A program made the translations under genes and the position numbers. DNA of 7,595 nucleotides, taken from the NCBI GenBank assembly GCA_934645175.1, contig CAKUDE010000051.1, positions 1-7,595 of the forward strand. Reading direction: 5' to 3'. Positions 5,840 to 7,595 of the stretch are shown here, piece by piece. How positions within the stretch are numbered: the first letter of the stretch is position 1; every line of letters begins with the position of its first letter. The notes under the pieces are model-generated. The model searched no databases. It was not told the DNA's origin and worked only from the letters and a program-made list of their open reading frames with translations. This DNA comes from an uncultured Oscillospiraceae bacterium (GTDB taxonomy: Bacteria; Bacillota; Clostridia; Oscillospirales; Oscillospiraceae).

Positions 5840-6846
5840 CATTCCTCATTCGTGAAACGATCACCTATATGATCCCGCTGATGATCGTCGCGCTGGCCGG
5901 TATCTATGCCGAGCGCAGCGGCGTCATCAACCTCGCTCTGGAGGGCATCATGATCCTCGGCGCCTTCATCGGCGTTCTGATGGTCAATCTCCTGCAGGCA
6001 AGCGGCACGTTTACCAAGGACAACGCGCAGCTTCTTGTCCTGCTCGCCATGGGCGGCGCCGCATTGATGGGAGCGATCTTCTCGCTGCTGCTTTCCTTTG
6101 CAGCCATCAATCTGCGCGCCGACCAGACCATCGGCGGCACGGCGCTCAATATGCTCGCCCCCGCACTCGTCCTGTTCCTCATCAATCTCATTGCAAATCA
6201 GAGTACGCTTGATATGGCCAAGGGCGACGCCTCCACCTGGTTCATGCTCAAAAAGACTGATTTCGGCTTTGCGGCAGACCATGAGATGGGCTTCCTCGGC
6301 AGCATTTTCCTCGACCGCATCTATCTGAGCACCTACATCTGCATCGCTCTGTATGTGATCCTGTCGATTATCCTGTACCGTACACGCTTCGGTCTGCGCC
6401 TGCGTGCCTGCGGCGAAAATCCGCAGGCGGCCAATTCGTTGGGCGTCAATGTCTACAAGATGCGTTATATCGGTGTAAGCATCTCCGGCGCGCTGGCCGG
6501 TCTGGGCGGCTTCGTCTTCGCTCTGACCACCTCCAACTGCGCCTCCAACGGTGCGGTCGCCGGTTTCGGCTTCCTCGCGCTGGCAGTCATGATCTTCGGC
6601 AACTGGAAGCCGCTCAACACGGCCGGTGCCGCGCTGCTGTTTGGCCTGTTCAAGTGTGTCGCCGCTGCCTACTCCAGCCTGGACATCAACGGTGACGGCC
6701 GCTATCTGCTGGCCGAATTGGGACTAAACCCGAATTTCTACCGGATGCTCCCCTACCTGATCACGCTGATCGTCCTTTCGTTCACGTCGAAGAAGTCCCG
6801 CGCACCGAAGGCCGAGGGCATCCCCTACGACAAGGGCAGACGCTGA
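5836..6846 (+). CDS. Nucleoside ABC transporter permease, second subunit (NupQ-like)
   Basis: This 336-residue membrane protein is the smaller BPD_transp_2 permease of the pair. The N-terminus runs straight into the first span, followed by the hallmark ERSGVINLALEGIMILGAF (26-44). Other family segments are NLRADQTIGGTALNMLAPAL (92-111), RFGLRLRACGENPQAANSLGVNV (184-206) and AGFGFLALAVMIFGNWKP (242-259). Hydrophobic spans lie at about 8-23, 33-54, 66-91, 100-120, 163-181, 212-231, 243-256, 262-279 and 304-317. The ATG at 5836 is chosen because it overlaps the upstream stop as ATGA, follows AAGGAGG (5819-5825) and gives the normal family start. An in-frame GTG 25 codons earlier lies inside the preceding gene and lacks a good site. 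With the upstream ATPase and permease it forms the importer core. Confidence 0.94.
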   Translation: MTFLIRETITYMIPLMIVALAGIYAERSGVINLALEGIMILGAFIGVLMVNLLQASGTFTKDNAQLLVLLAMGGAALMGAIFSLLLSFAAINLRADQTIGGTALNMLAPALVLFLINLIANQSTLDMAKGDASTWFMLKKTDFGFAADHEMGFLGSIFLDRIYLSTYICIALYVILSIILYRTRFGLRLRACGENPQAANSLGVNVYKMRYIGVSISGALAGLGGFVFALTTSNCASNGAVAGFGFLALAVMIFGNWKPLNTAGAALLFGLFKCVAAAYSSLDINGDGRYLLAELGLNPNFYRMLPYLITLIVLSFTSKKSRAPKAEGIPYDKGRR

Positions 6847-6871
6847 CACACGCCGCCGAGAGAGAAAGACT

Positions 6872-7495
6872 ATGGCAGATATTATCGTAATCGGCATCGC
6901 CGGGGGCAGCGGCAGCGGCAAGACCACGCTTATGCGCAATCTCATCGCCAGATTTGGCGACGCGATTTGCGTCCTGAGCCATGACAACTACTACCGCGCA
7001 CACGACGAGATGCCCTTTGAAGAGCGTACCAAGCTCAACTATGACCACCCGGATGCCTTCGAGACGGATATGATGATTGAGCATCTGAAGCTGCTCAAGC
7101 AGGGACAGTCCATTGAGTGCCCCACCTATGACTACACGCTGCACAACCGCGCAAAGGAAACAATCCGCGTTGAGCCGCGGCCCGTCATTATCGTCGAGGG
7201 AATCCTGATTTTTGAAAACCGTGCGCTGTGTGACCAGATGGACATCAAGATCTTCGTCGATACCGACGCAGATGTACGCCTGATCCGCCGGATCCGGCGC
7301 GATGTGGCCAAGCGCGGACGCAGTCTGGAATCCGTTCTGTCGCAGTATCTGGCGACGGTCAAGCCCATGCATGAGCGGTTCGTCGAACCGAGCAAAAAGA
7401 ACGCCGACCTCGTCGTGCTGGAAGGCGGTAAAAACCTTGTTGCGCTGGAAATGATCAATCATCGCATCCAGCGGCACATCGATACCTGCAAATAA
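6872..7495 (+). CDS. udk: Uridine kinase (uridine/cytidine to UMP/CMP)
   Basis: This 207-residue cytosolic P-loop kinase transfers phosphate from a nucleoside triphosphate to uridine or cytidine in pyrimidine salvage. Its length is that of B. subtilis Udk. Walker A is GGSGSGKTT (11-19). SHDNYYR (36-42) carries the likely catalytic Asp38. NYDHPDAFE (56-64) and PTYDY (84-88) are the nucleoside-binding segments, VIIVEGILIF (105-114) is the central strand, and DTDADVRLIRRIRRD with VAKRGRS (130-151) forms the LID region. The gene follows the second permease by 25 nt with no promoter between, so it is probably the last gene of the transporter operon, coupling uptake to trapping by phosphorylation. 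The ribosome binding site is weak (GAGAGAGAAAG only). The ATG at 6872 is retained because the family N-terminus begins a few residues before the P-loop. Confidence 0.96.
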   Translation: MADIIVIGIAGGSGSGKTTLMRNLIARFGDAICVLSHDNYYRAHDEMPFEERTKLNYDHPDAFETDMMIEHLKLLKQGQSIECPTYDYTLHNRAKETIRVEPRPVIIVEGILIFENRALCDQMDIKIFVDTDADVRLIRRIRRDVAKRGRSLESVLSQYLATVKPMHERFVEPSKKNADLVVLEGGKNLVALEMINHRIQRHIDTCK

Positions 7496-7528
7496 CGGAA
7501 ACGCCGGAGAGCATGGCTCTGAAGTGAT

Positions 7529-7567
7529 AAAATAATGGTAGACACGAAAGTGCCTACCATTATTTTT
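7529..7567 (+). terminator. Intrinsic terminator after udk
   Basis: AAAATAATGGTAG (7529-7541) pairs with CTACCATTATTTT (7554-7566). One A-C mismatch and a CAC/GTG stem then close a GAAA loop (7546-7549). The T-rich end is short and partly within the stem. The A-rich left side could let it act in both directions. It lies 33 nt after the udk stop. Confidence 0.8.
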
Positions 7568-7584
7568 ATGCTAATATTAGACAT

Positions 7585-7590
7585 GGAGGT
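7585..7590 (+). promoter_or_regulatory. Ribosome binding site of a gene starting beyond the right edge
   Basis: GGAGGT lies 5 nt from the window end, after the udk terminator. The position suits an open reading frame that begins within the next few bases outside the window. Nothing can be said of its product. Confidence 0.45.
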
Positions 7591-7595
7591 GGAAA

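Noticed and set aside
7569..7577. Extended -10 promoter (TGCTAATAT) for the gene at the right edge
   Set aside because: There is no -35 box at the right distance, and the start would fall almost on the ribosome binding site, so the signal is too weak to annotate.

Overview
The window looks like chromosomal DNA of a G+C-rich Gram-positive anaerobe, most plausibly a gut Clostridia of the Oscillospiraceae/Ruminococcaceae type. This is inferred from the rpsF-ssb-rpsR operon order, strong AGGAGG ribosome binding sites, sigma-A-type promoters, G+C by eye in the high 50s percent, and the protein sequences. No 16S or other decisive marker is present, so the family-level placement is tentative.

Layout. 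(1) Positions 1-1260, minus strand: the first 420 codons of a secreted protein that I do not recognise. It has a signal peptide, an acidic Pro/Glu linker and two related helical repeats, and it runs off the left edge. Its own promoter and ribosome binding site are visible. (2) Positions 1261-1848: a divergent intergenic region. It holds that promoter, a cluster of four arms of a palindromic REP/MITE-like repeat (1480-1673), a 16-bp direct repeat, the rpsF promoter and a structured rpsF leader. (3) Positions 1849-2912, plus strand: rpsF (S6), ssb and rpsR (S18), ended by a clear intrinsic terminator. (4) Positions 3004-7567, plus strand: a second transcription unit with its own promoter, encoding a tandem ABC ATPase, two permeases of the BmpA-associated (NupOPQ-like) nucleoside transporter family, and uridine kinase (udk), ended by a hairpin terminator. 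A ribosome binding site for another gene lies at the right edge.

How the genes work together. The ribosomal operon makes S6 and S18, which bind each other in the 30S subunit, together with the single-stranded DNA-binding protein. Its leader may allow S6:S18 autoregulation. The second unit reads as nucleoside salvage: an ABC importer brings nucleosides in, and uridine kinase traps uridine/cytidine as the monophosphate. The lipoprotein that normally delivers substrate to this transporter is not in the window.

I see no convincing new multi-gene system. The items most worth a second look are the duplicated secreted protein, the nested repeat cluster with compensatory hairpin changes, and the direct repeat across the rpsF promoter.
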